From Tranzscheliella williamsii (taxonomy: Eukaryota > Basidiomycota > Ustilaginomycetes > Ustilaginales > Ustilaginaceae), in NCBI GenBank assembly GCA_023212725.1, contig JALBYF010000019.1, positions 124,001 through 188,000 of the forward strand: 64,000 nucleotides of DNA, in the 5' to 3' direction. Made by a program: the position numbers and the translations under genes. Under the pieces are notes generated by a model. That model was not told the DNA's origin and ran no database searches. It saw only the letters and a list, made by a program, of their open reading frames with translations. Each line of letters begins with the position of its first letter. The first letter of the stretch is position 1. Positions 49,286 through 60,097 of the stretch are shown here, one piece after another.

Positions 49286-50338
49286 CTAGAATACATCGCC
49301 GTACGGCTGCCATGCGTCCGCGGACCCGGCAGCACGCACCAGGATCCGCTCGCCGCGCTCTCCAAAGTAGCCCGCCTCGGCCCAGCTGGTCAGGTCGGCT
49401 GCGGGGTACGGTCCAAACACCTCCGCTTGGCGCGCGCCCGCCTGGTCCGGCCCGCCCGCCGCAGCCAGGTACCATGCCGCCCACTTGTACTCCCACTGCG
49501 TCGCGCCAGCCGTTTGGCCGCCGTCGGTGGTGGTCTCGGCAGCGCGCCCGTCGCTAGCGTCCGGCGGGTCGAAGCGGGCAGCAGGATCAAAGGTGCGGCG
49601 CACGAGCCCCGACCGCCGCACGTCGTCCACAAGCCGCTCGTACGTCTCGTCGTAGATGCCCAGGCGGCCGAAGCGCGACATGAGCACCGACGAGAGATGC
49701 GTCACCGTCTCGACGTCCTCCACCGCCTGCATCCCCTCCTGGTCAGAAGCGGCGGGCGCGGCGGGATGGGCGGTGCGGTCGGAGGAGGCTCGCGCGGCGC
49801 GACGCGTGCTCTTGCGGTAGTCCGCCGCGGCGTGGCCCAGCCGTTGGAGGGTGCGCTGGACCGTCTCGTGGCGGCGCATGAACTCGGTCAGCTTGCGCTT
49901 CACCTCGTCCTCGTCGCCATCCTCCTGCTCGGCTTGGGTCTCCTTGGCCTGCAGCGCACGCTCGCGTCGCTCCTGCGCCAGCCGCGCCTCGCTGATCTTC
50001 TTCTTCGAGTAGACGCCCGAGAGCCACACGTCGTGCTGCGCGTGCGGGTCGCGCCGGTTCTCGTGGTAGTTGCCTTCCGCATCGAACGTGCCCGTCTGCA
50101 GCTCCTCGTTCATGTTGAAGCCTGTGATCACCGGGCCCTTGGTCTTGCGCGCCCTGGCACCCTTCCGCCCGCCCCCCGCCGCCTCGCCATCCCGCAGCCG
50201 CGTGCCGCCAGGAGACGTTGGCGGGGTGCGCTCGCCCTCGGCATTGAGATCCACCACCTCCTCCTCCTCCTCTTCCCGCTCTTCCTCCTCGGCCGCCAGC
50301 GCCAGTTCCGGGTCTTGGTCCTCCTCGTCCTCGGCGGC

Positions 50339-50371
<33 letters not shown>

Positions 50372-50809
50372 TAGCCTCGACCGCCGCTTCGAGGCGAATA
50401 CCTGCGGCTCTTCGGGCCCGTCCAGATCGGGAAAGATGGCGGCCGTGCTTGTGCCGTTGCCCTTTCCATTCGCAGCTGGCTCAGCGTCACTTGCTTCCAA
50501 ATCGAACATATCCTCGTTCTCATCGGCCGGCGCGTGCTGTCCCTGTTCGGCGCGCCGATGTGTTCCCACGTCCAGCTCGTCCTCGCTTTCCGAATCGGCA
50601 TCGTCGATAAGAGCGCCGTTCTTTCGCGCGCGCCGGCTGCGCTTGCGATCCTCTTCTTCGATCTCGGGGTCGCCGTCGAATAGGTCCGTGTCGTCGGGCG
50701 CCACCCGCGCCGTCTCGATGCGGACGCGCTTCGCGGACGGCCCGGCGTGCGGCTGCGCAAGCTCGGCCCGCCCGCCATCCGCATCCTTGCGCTTACTGGC
50801 AACCGACAT
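49286..50809 (-). CDS. LIN1: GYF-domain U5 snRNP protein, Lin1/CD2BP2-like
   Basis: This 507-residue nuclear protein should associate with the U5 snRNP (Lin1 in yeast, CD2BP2/U5-52K in animals). The start is the ATG at 50809. The N-terminal half is acidic and disordered and contains a run of 10 Asp encoded by a GTC-type triplet repeat (about 50342-50371 on the plus strand). The family's conserved middle is visible: GPVITGFNMNEELQTGTFDA, then GNYHENRRDPHAQHDVWLSG and KKKISEARLAQE. A GYF domain fills about residues 438-507: WEYKWA, then VFGPYPAADLTSWAEAGYF. The GYF motif itself is present in the form GPYPAADLTSW. The stop is 44 bp from the stop of the convergent glyoxalase-like gene, so their transcripts probably overlap. 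Confidence 0.9.
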
Positions 50810-51568
50810 GTTCGATCCAGCGCTCTGCGTGCAAGTACGGAGCCACGCCGACGCCCGATCGCGAGTGTGGGAACGGTAGCAATGCACTGCGACGCCAATC
50901 ACCGTGACAGTATCAAGCAAGGGTCCCTTCCCACCGCTCCTCACCCTCGTCACAATATCACGAGCCAAAAAAGGCATTTATCGCCTACATCCGTCCGTGC
51001 ATCCGACTCTACACTCGGCGAGATTTTTGATCATTAATTAGGGAAATGATGTATCGACCTCCCCTTTTAGCCGGGTCTCCCGATTTCTCAACCGAACCCA
51101 ACGGCCTCCTCGTGCTTTGATGCTTCTCTGGTTCACGCCTGTTGGGCTAACGTTGTGCTGAAGGATGGTCGCAAGAGCTAGAAAAGAGTTACAGCGCTGT
51201 CATAAGACCCTTCTTGGGAAGCCAACATCCTACCGAAGCATGTCGATGAGCGGTCGCTCCTCACTCGCACGACTTCAATCGGGAGATGTACCTTTGTATC
51301 TCGGCGTGCAAATCGGGAAAACGGGGTCGTGTTAGCGGAAAGGGGGGCCTTAGTGAGCGCCACGCTTCTGGCTAGCGATTTTTAGCATCCTGCCTTCGAC
51401 CCACCGTGTCTACACGAGAAATCTCCATCGATCAGGCTGCCGTGCGCTACAGAGATGCTGGCTACGTATAGCATCTAGAGGCTTTCTGAGACGGGACACG
51501 GACGGATCCAGTGCGTCTGCTCCTCTCTTTTCCGTTCGGGCCTCGCCGCAGATGCACGTCTGAGCACC
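50810..51568. promoter_or_regulatory. Divergent region between LIN1 and GCN2
   Basis: These 759 bp separate two divergent starts. The stretch around 51015-51050 is relatively AT-rich (TTTTTGATCATTAATTAG). No gene is visible. Confidence 0.5.
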
Positions 51569-54500
51569 ATGCCGCCGGCAGCTGCCACCGCCCCTGCCCT
51601 CGACGCCGAACAGATCGCAGAGCTCCAGCGCACCGAGATCGAGGCCATCGAGTCTATCCTCGACCACGACTTCAGAAAAGTGGAACAGAAGGCATGGAAG
51701 GGCGCCGCCACGGCCCAGCTGCACGAGTTCGAGATTGCGCTGCGCCCAGATGAAGAGCGGCTCAAACCCACCGTCACCGCCTATGTCACCTTCCGCCTGC
51801 CCAAAAACTACCCGCTCGTCCCGCCGACCATCATCGTAAAGCAGAATGACCGCCGACACAGAGGCCTTCTGCCAGACCATATCGCGCGTCTTGCCGATGC
51901 CCTCCAACACAAGGCCAAGGCGTTGGTAGGCGCCGAAATGATCTGGGAGCTCATCTCGGCAGGACAGGAATTCATCAGCGACAACAACCAAGCGCCAAAG
52001 GAAGTCAAGAATGGCGTCCCATCGCTCAGTCTCGAGGAGGAAATGAAGAAGCGTGCTCTTCAGCAAGAGGTCAAGCTAAAACAACAGCAGCAGCAGGAGA
52101 AGCTGCGCATAAAGCAGGCAGAGACCGTCCGTTCCGAGCAGCTGGCCCAGATGATCGAGCAAGAAACATCCAAGAAAGCCCTCCTGCTCCGCCAGGAGCG
52201 AGAAAGGAAGCGCGATCAGAGCTACTTTGGCCAGTCCAGACCCTTGAGCCCAAACAAAAATCTAACCGCACCAGCCTCGACCAGCACCACCACGACCGAC
52301 GCCACACGCATCGAAACATTCTTGGTACCGATCGAGCAGAATGGAAGGACCACCTCCATCATACGCGTCGGGCCCGTCGTTGGTAATACCGGCTTGGCCA
52401 TCCGCCATTTGGTCGAATCCGCCCAGGAGGATCCGTCGGCAAGCGCTGTCCAGGCCAGCTCATGGATCTTGGAGTACTACCTCATCACTTCGCAGCATTA
52501 CGCCTATTCTGCAGGCAAGCGCAAGGTAGAGGAAGTCGAATTCGAGCTGGACAAGCTCGTCAAGATCAGGGAGCCTGGTCTGGTCAACATCCTCGCCAGC
52601 ACGGTAACACGCATCAGCGACCCACAAGGATGGAAGCTCAGCGTTGTCCTCGAGCGCACCGAAGGTATCAGACTGCGCACGCTTTTAACCCAATGCGACA
52701 CATTGCCGTGGAAAAGAACACGGCTCTATCTCCTCTCGCTTCTCAAAACACTGGACACGCTGCACAGCCGCAATCTGCTGCATCGCAGCATTGACCCCGA
52801 TACTGTGCTGATCGAGAGCGGCGCCAGCGTCGATGGGAGGCCATTGGTCCGCCTCGAGAACACGTCGTATGTGCGCCGCCTTAGAGACATGCACAAGTCG
52901 AACTCCATCAACGATACCTCTGGACCCTTGCTCGAAGAGGACAAGCCCGACGCATGGAGGGCACCGGAATCTATCGAACAGCCACTGTCGTACAGCCGCA
53001 AGAGGGACATCTGGGACCTCGGCATCTGCGCGTGCCAGATGCTTTTCGGGCTCGATTGCGTGATAGAGTACGACCTTCCTGAACAGCTTGTTCGCAGCAG
53101 CCGCGATCTGGCCCCACATGTACAGGCCTTCCTCCTTCTCATGCTCGAACGTTCGTCGAAAAAGAGGGCTACCGCTGCCCTTCTCCTCTCACGCCTCGAG
53201 GACATGATTTTGTACGAAGACAACGACTTTTCCGAAGGTTCCAGCACAAAAATGGGCGCTCCCATTCGCCACGCGTCGGCTGCATCGGGAGCCGGCAGGC
53301 CTACCACTCCTCGAAAGCGGCAGGACTCGGAAACGCTGGCTCTCACCTCTGCTCATTCTTTGGCAGCTGGACGGCTCGAAGCAGAGCCGACGACGCCCGG
53401 TTCCTTGTGGCCCTTTGGCCCGCCCACCGGCTCTCGTCTGCCGCCCGGCGCTGCCACCTCCCGGTATCTCTCCGACTTTGAAGAGGTCGAGTTTCTTGGC
53501 AAAGGAGCTTTTGGCAGCGTGGTCAAGGCTCGAAACAGGCTCGACGGTCGCTTCTATGCAGTCAAAAAGATCAAGCTTTCAAGCTCGCCCGACGAAGATG
53601 AAAGAACTCTACGGGAGATCAGTGCGCTCAGCCGACTGGACCATCCCCACATTGTACGCTACACCACCTGCTGGATCGAAGAGACACACATTCCCATCAC
53701 TGGCTCAGCAGCTACCAACTCGGACGGCTTTACCTCCGGCCGTACCTTCGAAACCACTACCACCAGTAAAACCCACGCCTCGGGTCCGAGCATGGCCGCC
53801 CTCGGCACCGGCTTCCAGAGGCCTGCGGCTCCGTCCAGGGAAGAATCGTTCCGCGCCGTCCCCGATTTCGACGACGATGACATCTTCAGCTCGGGCCAGA
53901 ACTCTTCTAGGCTCAACAGCAGCTACGGTGACATCCGCTTCGCGGACGACGAATCCGAAGGGCAACAAGTTAACGCTCAAACGATCGAGAAGTTCAGCAA
54001 GGCAAGCCTCTTGGCGTTGCGTAGCCCTTCCGATGACGACAGCGACAATGACAGCGATTCAGACTCCACTGACGACGATGAGGAGTCCAGCTCTGACGAT
54101 GATTTCAACGACGACGACGATTTCAGTCGCATTCGTCATTCTTCGCGCCGGGCTTCCAGGACAGGGCGCTCCGTTTCTAGAAGACCCGGTGAAAGTCCGA
54201 TGCCGCCAGCTGCCACCATATCTGTGCAACGTGTCCTCTACATCCAGATGGAATTCGTTGAGAATCGTACACTGCGAGAGGCAATCGATAAGGGCCTCAC
54301 CGAGGATGAGGCGTGGCGTATCTTGCGTCAAATGGTGGAAGCCTTAGCGCATATCAGCAGCCTGGGCATCATCCATCGCGATCTCAAGCCATCCAACGTC
54401 CTTATGTACGCCAACGGCGATGTCAAGATAGGCGATTTTGGCCTGGCTACCAACGCAGTGCAGATCGCCGATGGTAATGCCGGCCAAGCGGGCACCGCGG

Positions 54501-57028
54501 AGCTGGGAGAGAGCACCGATTTGACCGGCGATCTAGGCACTTTTCTGTACACTGCTCCCGAGCTTCGCACAAAAGGTGCCGCAAAGTACAACTTCAAGGT
54601 CGACATCTACTCTCTCGGTATCATCTTTTTTGAGATGTTGGCGAGCCAACGCGTCTACCGCACCGGAATGGAACGTATTCTGCTCATCCGTGAACTGCGA
54701 AGCCCAGCGCTGGGACTCCCCGCTGCATGGCCTCACAACACGCTCGAAAAGCAAACAACGCTGATCCGGCAAATGCTCGACCACGACCCTGAGCGTAGGC
54801 CGTCACCGCTCGAGATCCTCAAAAGCGATCTTTTGCCTCCGAAAATGGAGGATGAGTATATCGAGGAGTGCCTCCGGCTGATGGCAAACCCCACCAGCGC
54901 ATACAACCATCAGCTGATGGACGCCCTGTTCAGCCGGACCGCTGCCGACCTGGTCCGAGACTTTACCTTTGATACCGGTGCAGAGGCTGATCGGGATAAC
55001 GCGCTTACCGCCGTCGTCTGCGACCTGATTCGAAGCGTTTCCAGGAAGCATGGCGCCGTCGAATTCTCGGCTCCACTCGTCGTGCCGCCAAACGGACTCT
55101 ACTCGGCGAACGAAAAGGTCGTACAGATGCTTGACCGTACAGGTCGTGTGGTGCATTTGCCCTACGATCTGACCGTCCCCTTTGCGCGGGTCTTTGCTCG
55201 CAGCAGCAACGAGCGGTTCAAACGATACGAGATCAGCAACGTCTACCGTGAGAACGTCGTGGCTGGCGGCCAGCCCCGCGCAGTGCTTGCCGCCTCCTTC
55301 GACATTGTCTCACCGGAGCTGTCCTCAGCTGCCGAAGCGGAAGCGTTGGCATTGGTCGAGGAGATTCTAGACGAAATTCCAGGTGTCGCGTCCGAGAACT
55401 GGGAGATTCACATCAATCATGAATCTATCTTGGCTATGATTCTCGAGAGGATACCGAGCAAGCATCATGCATCGGTGCTTGCAGTCATTGCGCTTCTAGC
55501 TGGCTCCAAAACGATTCAAAGTGCTCGGACGCAGTTGCTACAGCTCGGGCTGCCCAGGTCGACGATCGAAGAGCTAGAGGCCTTCAACCTCAACGCCGAG
55601 GTCGAAACAGTCCATCACCACCTGCAGCGGCTTTTCCCCCTGGACCAACGCAGCCGATTGTCAAAGGCGGTCGCCCAGATCCAAGAGGTGGTCGAAACCG
55701 CACATCACCTTGGCATCCAGCGTCGCTTCAACTTTACCCCTCTGCTTGCGCAATCAAGCACACTGTACAAAGGCGGTGTTCTCTTCACGGTAGTGCGGTC
55801 TGGCAAGCGCAGAGACGTCATCGCTGCCGGAGGGCGGTACGATGCTTTGCTCAAGCACTTTTCCAACCCTTCTTCAACAGGCTCGGCATCTCTGCACGGC
55901 GTTGGCGTCCAAATGGCGGTGGGTAAGCTCACCTTTGGCCTTTCCAAGCACCAAGAGATGCAGGTCCCCAAGCTGTTGAGCAGGGCAGAAGAAGAACGGA
56001 GTTTCGGTCTATATACGCCGCGGCGATGCGATGTATATGTGGCCTCCACTCCCGGCCTGCTCAAGATTCGGATGGAGATCTGCCGCGAACTGTGGGCGCA
56101 CAACATTGCAGCTGACCTCCAATACGAGCATGCCACGTATGACACGCCCGAGTCGGCAGCTGCTACCTGTCGAGCTGAAGGCATCCTGCTGCTTGTATTC
56201 GCCAAGGCGCGGTCGCCTGTGCTCAAGGTCAAGACCATCTTACAGCGGACAGAATACGAGGTGCCGCGACACGAGCTGGTAGGCTTTGTACAGGACCGCA
56301 TTGCCAGGCAAAGAAGCATCGATGTGCAGGTGGCAGGCTCCGGCGGCGGTCCTCCGGCGGCGAGCAGGAACTTTGCTGCCGGGGCCGAGATGATGGCTGG
56401 CAGAACCACTTCTGCGCTGTCGAGCACGCCTAGCTCCTCCTCAGGCATGCACTACAATCATCACCACCACCACCATCCGAACAACAACTTTGCGCGGACG
56501 TATAGCGGCAACGAGGTGATGCCATCGCTTACCATCTCTGTGCGGGAGCGAGAAATGGTATTGCCGGAGCGGCCGATCGAGAGGTCAAAGAAGGGTGACA
56601 AGGGTCAGCAAAACCGACCCAAGCCCTCGAGCAAGCAGCTGGTGCTGGACAAGGCCTCCCGTCAGGTATCCAAGTTTGCCGACCAGCTGCAGTCCGGTAG
56701 TGTGCCCATCCTAGCGGTGGACTTTACGAGCACCAACTTTGATCGACTGGCCGCGGCCTTGACGGCCTGCCTGGGCAGCCACGCTTCCTGGGCGAACGGG
56801 ACAGGTGGAGGCGGAACCGGCGGCAGTACGGACGACGAAGGCACGTACATGTTTCGCGCATTCTTGGAAACACTGTCGGCCGATGAGAGGGACTACGCCA
56901 AGCTGATCAAGACTAAGGCGCTCGAGTTTGCCTTCCCCGACGCGGGACAGAACATGGTAGGCTGCGGCAGAGTCTTTCTCTATTCGCTGCGCGAGGACAG
57001 AACAGCGCTTGTCGGTTGCGGCAAATGA
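51569..57028 (+). CDS. GCN2: eIF2-alpha kinase GCN2
   Basis: GCN2 senses uncharged tRNA and phosphorylates eIF2alpha during amino-acid starvation. The protein has 1819 residues from the ATG at 51569. An RWD domain is at about 15-150 (EQIAELQRTEIEAIESIL, FRLPKNYPLVPPTI). A Lys/Gln/Glu-rich charged linker follows, then a degenerate pseudokinase at about 270-540. The active kinase runs from about 637 to 1090: GKGAFGSVVKA, Lys666, a long acidic insert, HRDLKPSN with Asp938, and DFG with Asp956. A HisRS-like domain at about 1110-1560 contains LPYDLTVPFARVFA and KRYEISNVYREN. A C-terminal dimerisation and ribosome-association region follows, preceded by a His-rich tract near 56455. All five domains are present in the canonical order without frameshift. 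It would be the upstream kinase of the pathway that controls genes such as ILV6. Confidence 0.96.
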   Translation: MPPAAATAPALDAEQIAELQRTEIEAIESILDHDFRKVEQKAWKGAATAQLHEFEIALRPDEERLKPTVTAYVTFRLPKNYPLVPPTIIVKQNDRRHRGLLPDHIARLADALQHKAKALVGAEMIWELISAGQEFISDNNQAPKEVKNGVPSLSLEEEMKKRALQQEVKLKQQQQQEKLRIKQAETVRSEQLAQMIEQETSKKALLLRQERERKRDQSYFGQSRPLSPNKNLTAPASTSTTTTDATRIETFLVPIEQNGRTTSIIRVGPVVGNTGLAIRHLVESAQEDPSASAVQASSWILEYYLITSQHYAYSAGKRKVEEVEFELDKLVKIREPGLVNILASTVTRISDPQGWKLSVVLERTEGIRLRTLLTQCDTLPWKRTRLYLLSLLKTLDTLHSRNLLHRSIDPDTVLIESGASVDGRPLVRLENTSYVRRLRDMHKSNSINDTSGPLLEEDKPDAWRAPESIEQPLSYSRKRDIWDLGICACQMLFGLDCVIEYDLPEQLVRSSRDLAPHVQAFLLLMLERSSKKRATAALLLSRLEDMILYEDNDFSEGSSTKMGAPIRHASAASGAGRPTTPRKRQDSETLALTSAHSLAAGRLEAEPTTPGSLWPFGPPTGSRLPPGAATSRYLSDFEEVEFLGKGAFGSVVKARNRLDGRFYAVKKIKLSSSPDEDERTLREISALSRLDHPHIVRYTTCWIEETHIPITGSAATNSDGFTSGRTFETTTTSKTHASGPSMAALGTGFQRPAAPSREESFRAVPDFDDDDIFSSGQNSSRLNSSYGDIRFADDESEGQQVNAQTIEKFSKASLLALRSPSDDDSDNDSDSDSTDDDEESSSDDDFNDDDDFSRIRHSSRRASRTGRSVSRRPGESPMPPAATISVQRVLYIQMEFVENRTLREAIDKGLTEDEAWRILRQMVEALAHISSLGIIHRDLKPSNVLMYANGDVKIGDFGLATNAVQIADGNAGQAGTAELGESTDLTGDLGTFLYTAPELRTKGAAKYNFKVDIYSLGIIFFEMLASQRVYRTGMERILLIRELRSPALGLPAAWPHNTLEKQTTLIRQMLDHDPERRPSPLEILKSDLLPPKMEDEYIEECLRLMANPTSAYNHQLMDALFSRTAADLVRDFTFDTGAEADRDNALTAVVCDLIRSVSRKHGAVEFSAPLVVPPNGLYSANEKVVQMLDRTGRVVHLPYDLTVPFARVFARSSNERFKRYEISNVYRENVVAGGQPRAVLAASFDIVSPELSSAAEAEALALVEEILDEIPGVASENWEIHINHESILAMILERIPSKHHASVLAVIALLAGSKTIQSARTQLLQLGLPRSTIEELEAFNLNAEVETVHHHLQRLFPLDQRSRLSKAVAQIQEVVETAHHLGIQRRFNFTPLLAQSSTLYKGGVLFTVVRSGKRRDVIAAGGRYDALLKHFSNPSSTGSASLHGVGVQMAVGKLTFGLSKHQEMQVPKLLSRAEEERSFGLYTPRRCDVYVASTPGLLKIRMEICRELWAHNIAADLQYEHATYDTPESAAATCRAEGILLLVFAKARSPVLKVKTILQRTEYEVPRHELVGFVQDRIARQRSIDVQVAGSGGGPPAASRNFAAGAEMMAGRTTSALSSTPSSSSGMHYNHHHHHHPNNNFARTYSGNEVMPSLTISVREREMVLPERPIERSKKGDKGQQNRPKPSSKQLVLDKASRQVSKFADQLQSGSVPILAVDFTSTNFDRLAAALTACLGSHASWANGTGGGGTGGSTDDEGTYMFRAFLETLSADERDYAKLIKTKALEFAFPDAGQNMVGCGRVFLYSLREDRTALVGCGK

Positions 57029-58476
57029 AGGTGGCAGTCATATATCCCTCGCATCGGACTCTTCCTACTGCATTGTGGCTGTTACCAACCTTGCATTCCT
57101 ACAGACGATCCTCATATGAGCAGCTTGCAATGCCAAAGGCCGGTTTGCGACCATCGCCGCATCCATTTACATCACCTAGGAGCTACATGGAGATTAACAG
57201 GAGACCAGCTCAAGGCTTTGGTATTCGACGTGTCCCCTGGCGCGTGGCTTTCGCGAGTCGAGCCGGAGCGGGACATTGTACAAAGCTAGAACTTGCTTCA
57301 ACGACATGTGACATCGCTCTATCCAGAGGAGAATCTGGTTGGCCGAGCCGGGTCGGTTCTGATGGATGGGCGATATCACCCATCGAGCCACAGGAATATC
57401 ATCCCGGCTGTCGTGTGTTTCTAGAACAAAGAAAGTCAAATTACAGCAATTACAGCACAGCGGCGCGCTCGCGCCTTGCCTGCCATCAACAATAATCATC
57501 ATTTCGGAAACGGTTTCTTGTCCCGTCAAGCTGCACGTCGATCCCAACCCAAGCGCAGCCCGACATTTTTGACATGTCGTCAGGCTGCAATAACATGCTA
57601 TATCAGTACCGACACGGCAGCTTTACAGCCGTGGAACCTTCCTTTCTTCGTGTTCTTTGTCTTCCGGTCTGCTATGCTCTTCATTGTTGCAGACGAGAGT
57701 CAGCTAGGTTACCAAAAACTTTTGCCGCTGTGGGGCTCGTATGTCCAGACTGTTGGAAGGATAGTTGCTCATAGCGGAGGCTCGCAGTTCCGCTCGTAAA
57801 CACGTACGGGGTGCCAGAACGCGTTTGCGGCGACATCACTGACAGCTCGCACCGCTGCGTTTGGTAGCTGCTCACAGGGCCTGCAGGTATACGACAGCGT
57901 GCAGGGCAGAGAAGGTTCAGGCTTCCGCGTCTGTACCGGTGTCGGTTGCAGTAACTCACCTTTTCCGACAGTGGAGCCGATTCGAGGAACGGCTCGGCTT
58001 GCCACCGTGCAGGCGCTTTCGCTATCTGCCTGGCGGCTCGCCTTGCTGCAGAGTTCGATACATCCTGCAGACACCGTACGAGCCGAGCAATGCTAGATTG
58101 CTTTGATCGCCACTGTTGCAAGGTTTAGCGATGTTCTCCGCGAAGATCCCGTCCGTCGGTGTTGTTTAGCACTGCTGAGGCAGCCATATATATGCGCACA
58201 CTTGGGCGCCAGGCTCCTTCTCCATCATACTACCGTGTTCCTCACCTTCCCTCCCTAGGCTCGACCCGTCTTGGCTCCCCTCCTCTCCACCGCCCTACAT
58301 CAAGGCTTACGATTCCGCCACGACCATCCTTTTACGACCAGCAAACCTTCTGCTCCCAAACAACAGCTCGACAGCAACCTTCCTTATAGCTCTTTACAAC
58401 GTCCTGCACATTTCTTCTCATCCATAATTGCTTCCGCCAGAACTGCATTTGCCCACCGTAGTACGACTCCGCCAAC
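57029..58476. other. 1.4 kb spacer between GCN2 and the secreted DPBB gene
   Basis: It holds the GCN2 terminator and the promoter of the next gene. Open frames here are short and unrecognisable. A small inverted repeat GAGCCG...CGGCTC sits near 57974-57995. Confidence 0.45.
58186..58193 (+). promoter_or_regulatory. TATA box of the secreted DPBB gene
   Basis: ATATATAT lies about 285 bp upstream of the ATG and is followed by a long pyrimidine-rich leader. Confidence 0.5.
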
Positions 58477-59094
58477 ATGACCAAGCTCACGCTTTTCCTG
58501 GCATTGGTGCTCCTTGTGGCCAGCACCATTTTTGCCGCAGCGCTGCCTTCGAGCGACTTGCCTCTGGAGGAGATGAGGGAGGTGAACGCAATGAATGCAA
58601 GACTCGACATGAACGACCCGGTGCCGCCGGTGATCAACGAAGAACCGACGCGGGATCTGATTACGACCGAGGGTTTGCTGCCACCGGGGCCCCTCCTGCA
58701 ACTTCCGACCAAAGACGACCCGGAGGTCAAGCTGACGACGCGCAAGCACCACACCAAAAAGACCAAAAAGGCCAAAAAGGCCAAGAAGGGCAAGAAGATC
58801 GAGAACGGGAAAGTGACGTTCTACTTTGGCGGGCAGCTGCTCAACCCTGCCTGCGAGGGCATGCCTACACCGCACGACAACTCGATGACGGCGGCTGTCT
58901 CATTCGACTCGCCCTTTGGCTGCGGTGACAAGGTCAAGATCGGCTACAAGAATGGCCGGCATGCGATTGTTACCGTGGTAGACAAGTGTGCCGGCTGCAC
59001 CGCCGACTGGATCGACGTCACCAAGGGCGTCTTCCGCATCTTTGACTCTCTTAGCCTGGGCGTGCTGGAGGGTGTTACTCTTTCCAGCGTATAG
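58477..59094 (+). CDS. Secreted double-psi beta-barrel (RlpA/barwin-like) protein
   Basis: This 205-residue secreted protein has a signal peptide at 1-21 (MTKLTLFLALVLLVASTIFA). A Pro- and acid-rich pro-region follows (about 22-88), then a Lys-rich stretch (TKKTKKAKKAKKGKK, about 93-107). The C-terminal 95 residues form a double-psi beta-barrel of the RlpA-like/expansin type: KVTFYFGGQLLNPACEG, SFDSPFGCGDKVKIGYKNGR, then VTVVDKCAGCTADWIDVTKG. Four Cys lie in the barrel. Related fungal proteins are small secreted wall-binding proteins or protease inhibitors, and many plant-associated fungi carry several. A role at the cell wall or as an effector is inference. The basic tract might bind polyanions or be cleaved by Kex2-like proteases. 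Confidence 0.85.
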   Translation: MTKLTLFLALVLLVASTIFAAALPSSDLPLEEMREVNAMNARLDMNDPVPPVINEEPTRDLITTEGLLPPGPLLQLPTKDDPEVKLTTRKHHTKKTKKAKKAKKGKKIENGKVTFYFGGQLLNPACEGMPTPHDNSMTAAVSFDSPFGCGDKVKIGYKNGRHAIVTVVDKCAGCTADWIDVTKGVFRIFDSLSLGVLEGVTLSSV

Positions 59095-60097
59095 ACCGCC
59101 CGGATTTCTCCACTACATGCCATTACTACGTGCCTCCATTACGCGCCTGATGCTGCGCATCTTGGCCCCCGACCCGCCGCCTTCCTATAATGCCTACCAC
59201 CGCTACTCGCTCCGAGCTTCCTCCGCAACCAAGCCACTCGAGAGGCAATAGCTCCCTCTCGCCCGCTTCGTGTTGCATGTCCTGTCCGTCGCCTCCCCTT
59301 CCACGTCCCCTATACAGCCATGGCCGCGATCCCATTGCACTGGTCGATGACGCCTGCGCCTGGCACCCCCTCGCCCCCTCTCCTGTCACTTTGTTTCGCT
59401 TCGCTTTCTCGCCTGCCCACTCCATGACAGTGAACGTTCGTTCGATCCACTCCTCTGACTGTGTGCTCCGTTCCGGTATCACTGCTGACTCGAACGCTCT
59501 GTGAAGCTGGACAAGCTAGGGATGCCTGCTCTTCTCGCACGTGTCAATGTGAATGGCATACACGTCCGCATGTCGCAGACGTACCGCTAAAACAGATCTA
59601 ACATCGGGGGACGGCTGCATCGAGCGCTCTTCCGCGGACATTCACGATGGTGATGCCGTGCTGGTGAGTGAGGTGTTAGCGTTGGGGATGTCGACGAGGA
59701 CCAGCAAAGCTACCTTGCTTGGTCAGGATGGTGACGAGCAGAGCGACAACACTTCGACACGAGGCCAACGGGAGTGCCCAAAACCAGAGAGCATCACTGA
59801 GCCCATGTTCCATCAGCCTTGTCATCGCGCAGATCGGGAAAGGAGCCTGGCCAGCAAGAATGGCGGTGTGGCTTACGGCCAATTGCAGCCGTCCAATCAT
59901 GGATCCCGCTTGTGAGCTTTACTCAGCTGTGCCTGACAGCCGCCAAGCGCTGCGTCCGATGTCAGCGTACGCCGCTTGAGCTACAGCTGGGCCCCGCATC
60001 GGGCACGGCCTTGCTTTGTGCCCGCCCGCTCTGCCCGGGTTGCGTAGTTGCGTAATTGCCACGACGTACCCCGGTGGCAATCAAAGCCGTCCAAGGC
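59095..60097. other. Spacer between the DPBB gene and the questin-oxidase-like gene
   Basis: About 1 kb with no credible gene. A CT-rich stretch (59230-59430) follows the DPBB stop. No TATA box is evident before the next gene. Confidence 0.45.

Noticed and set aside
47924..50374. 816-codon plus-strand frame joining the glyoxalase-like region to sequence over LIN1
   Set aside because: It begins at a GTG, reads through two good introns and continues antisense to the well-supported LIN1 gene. The glyoxalase-like gene ends at 49241 after splicing.
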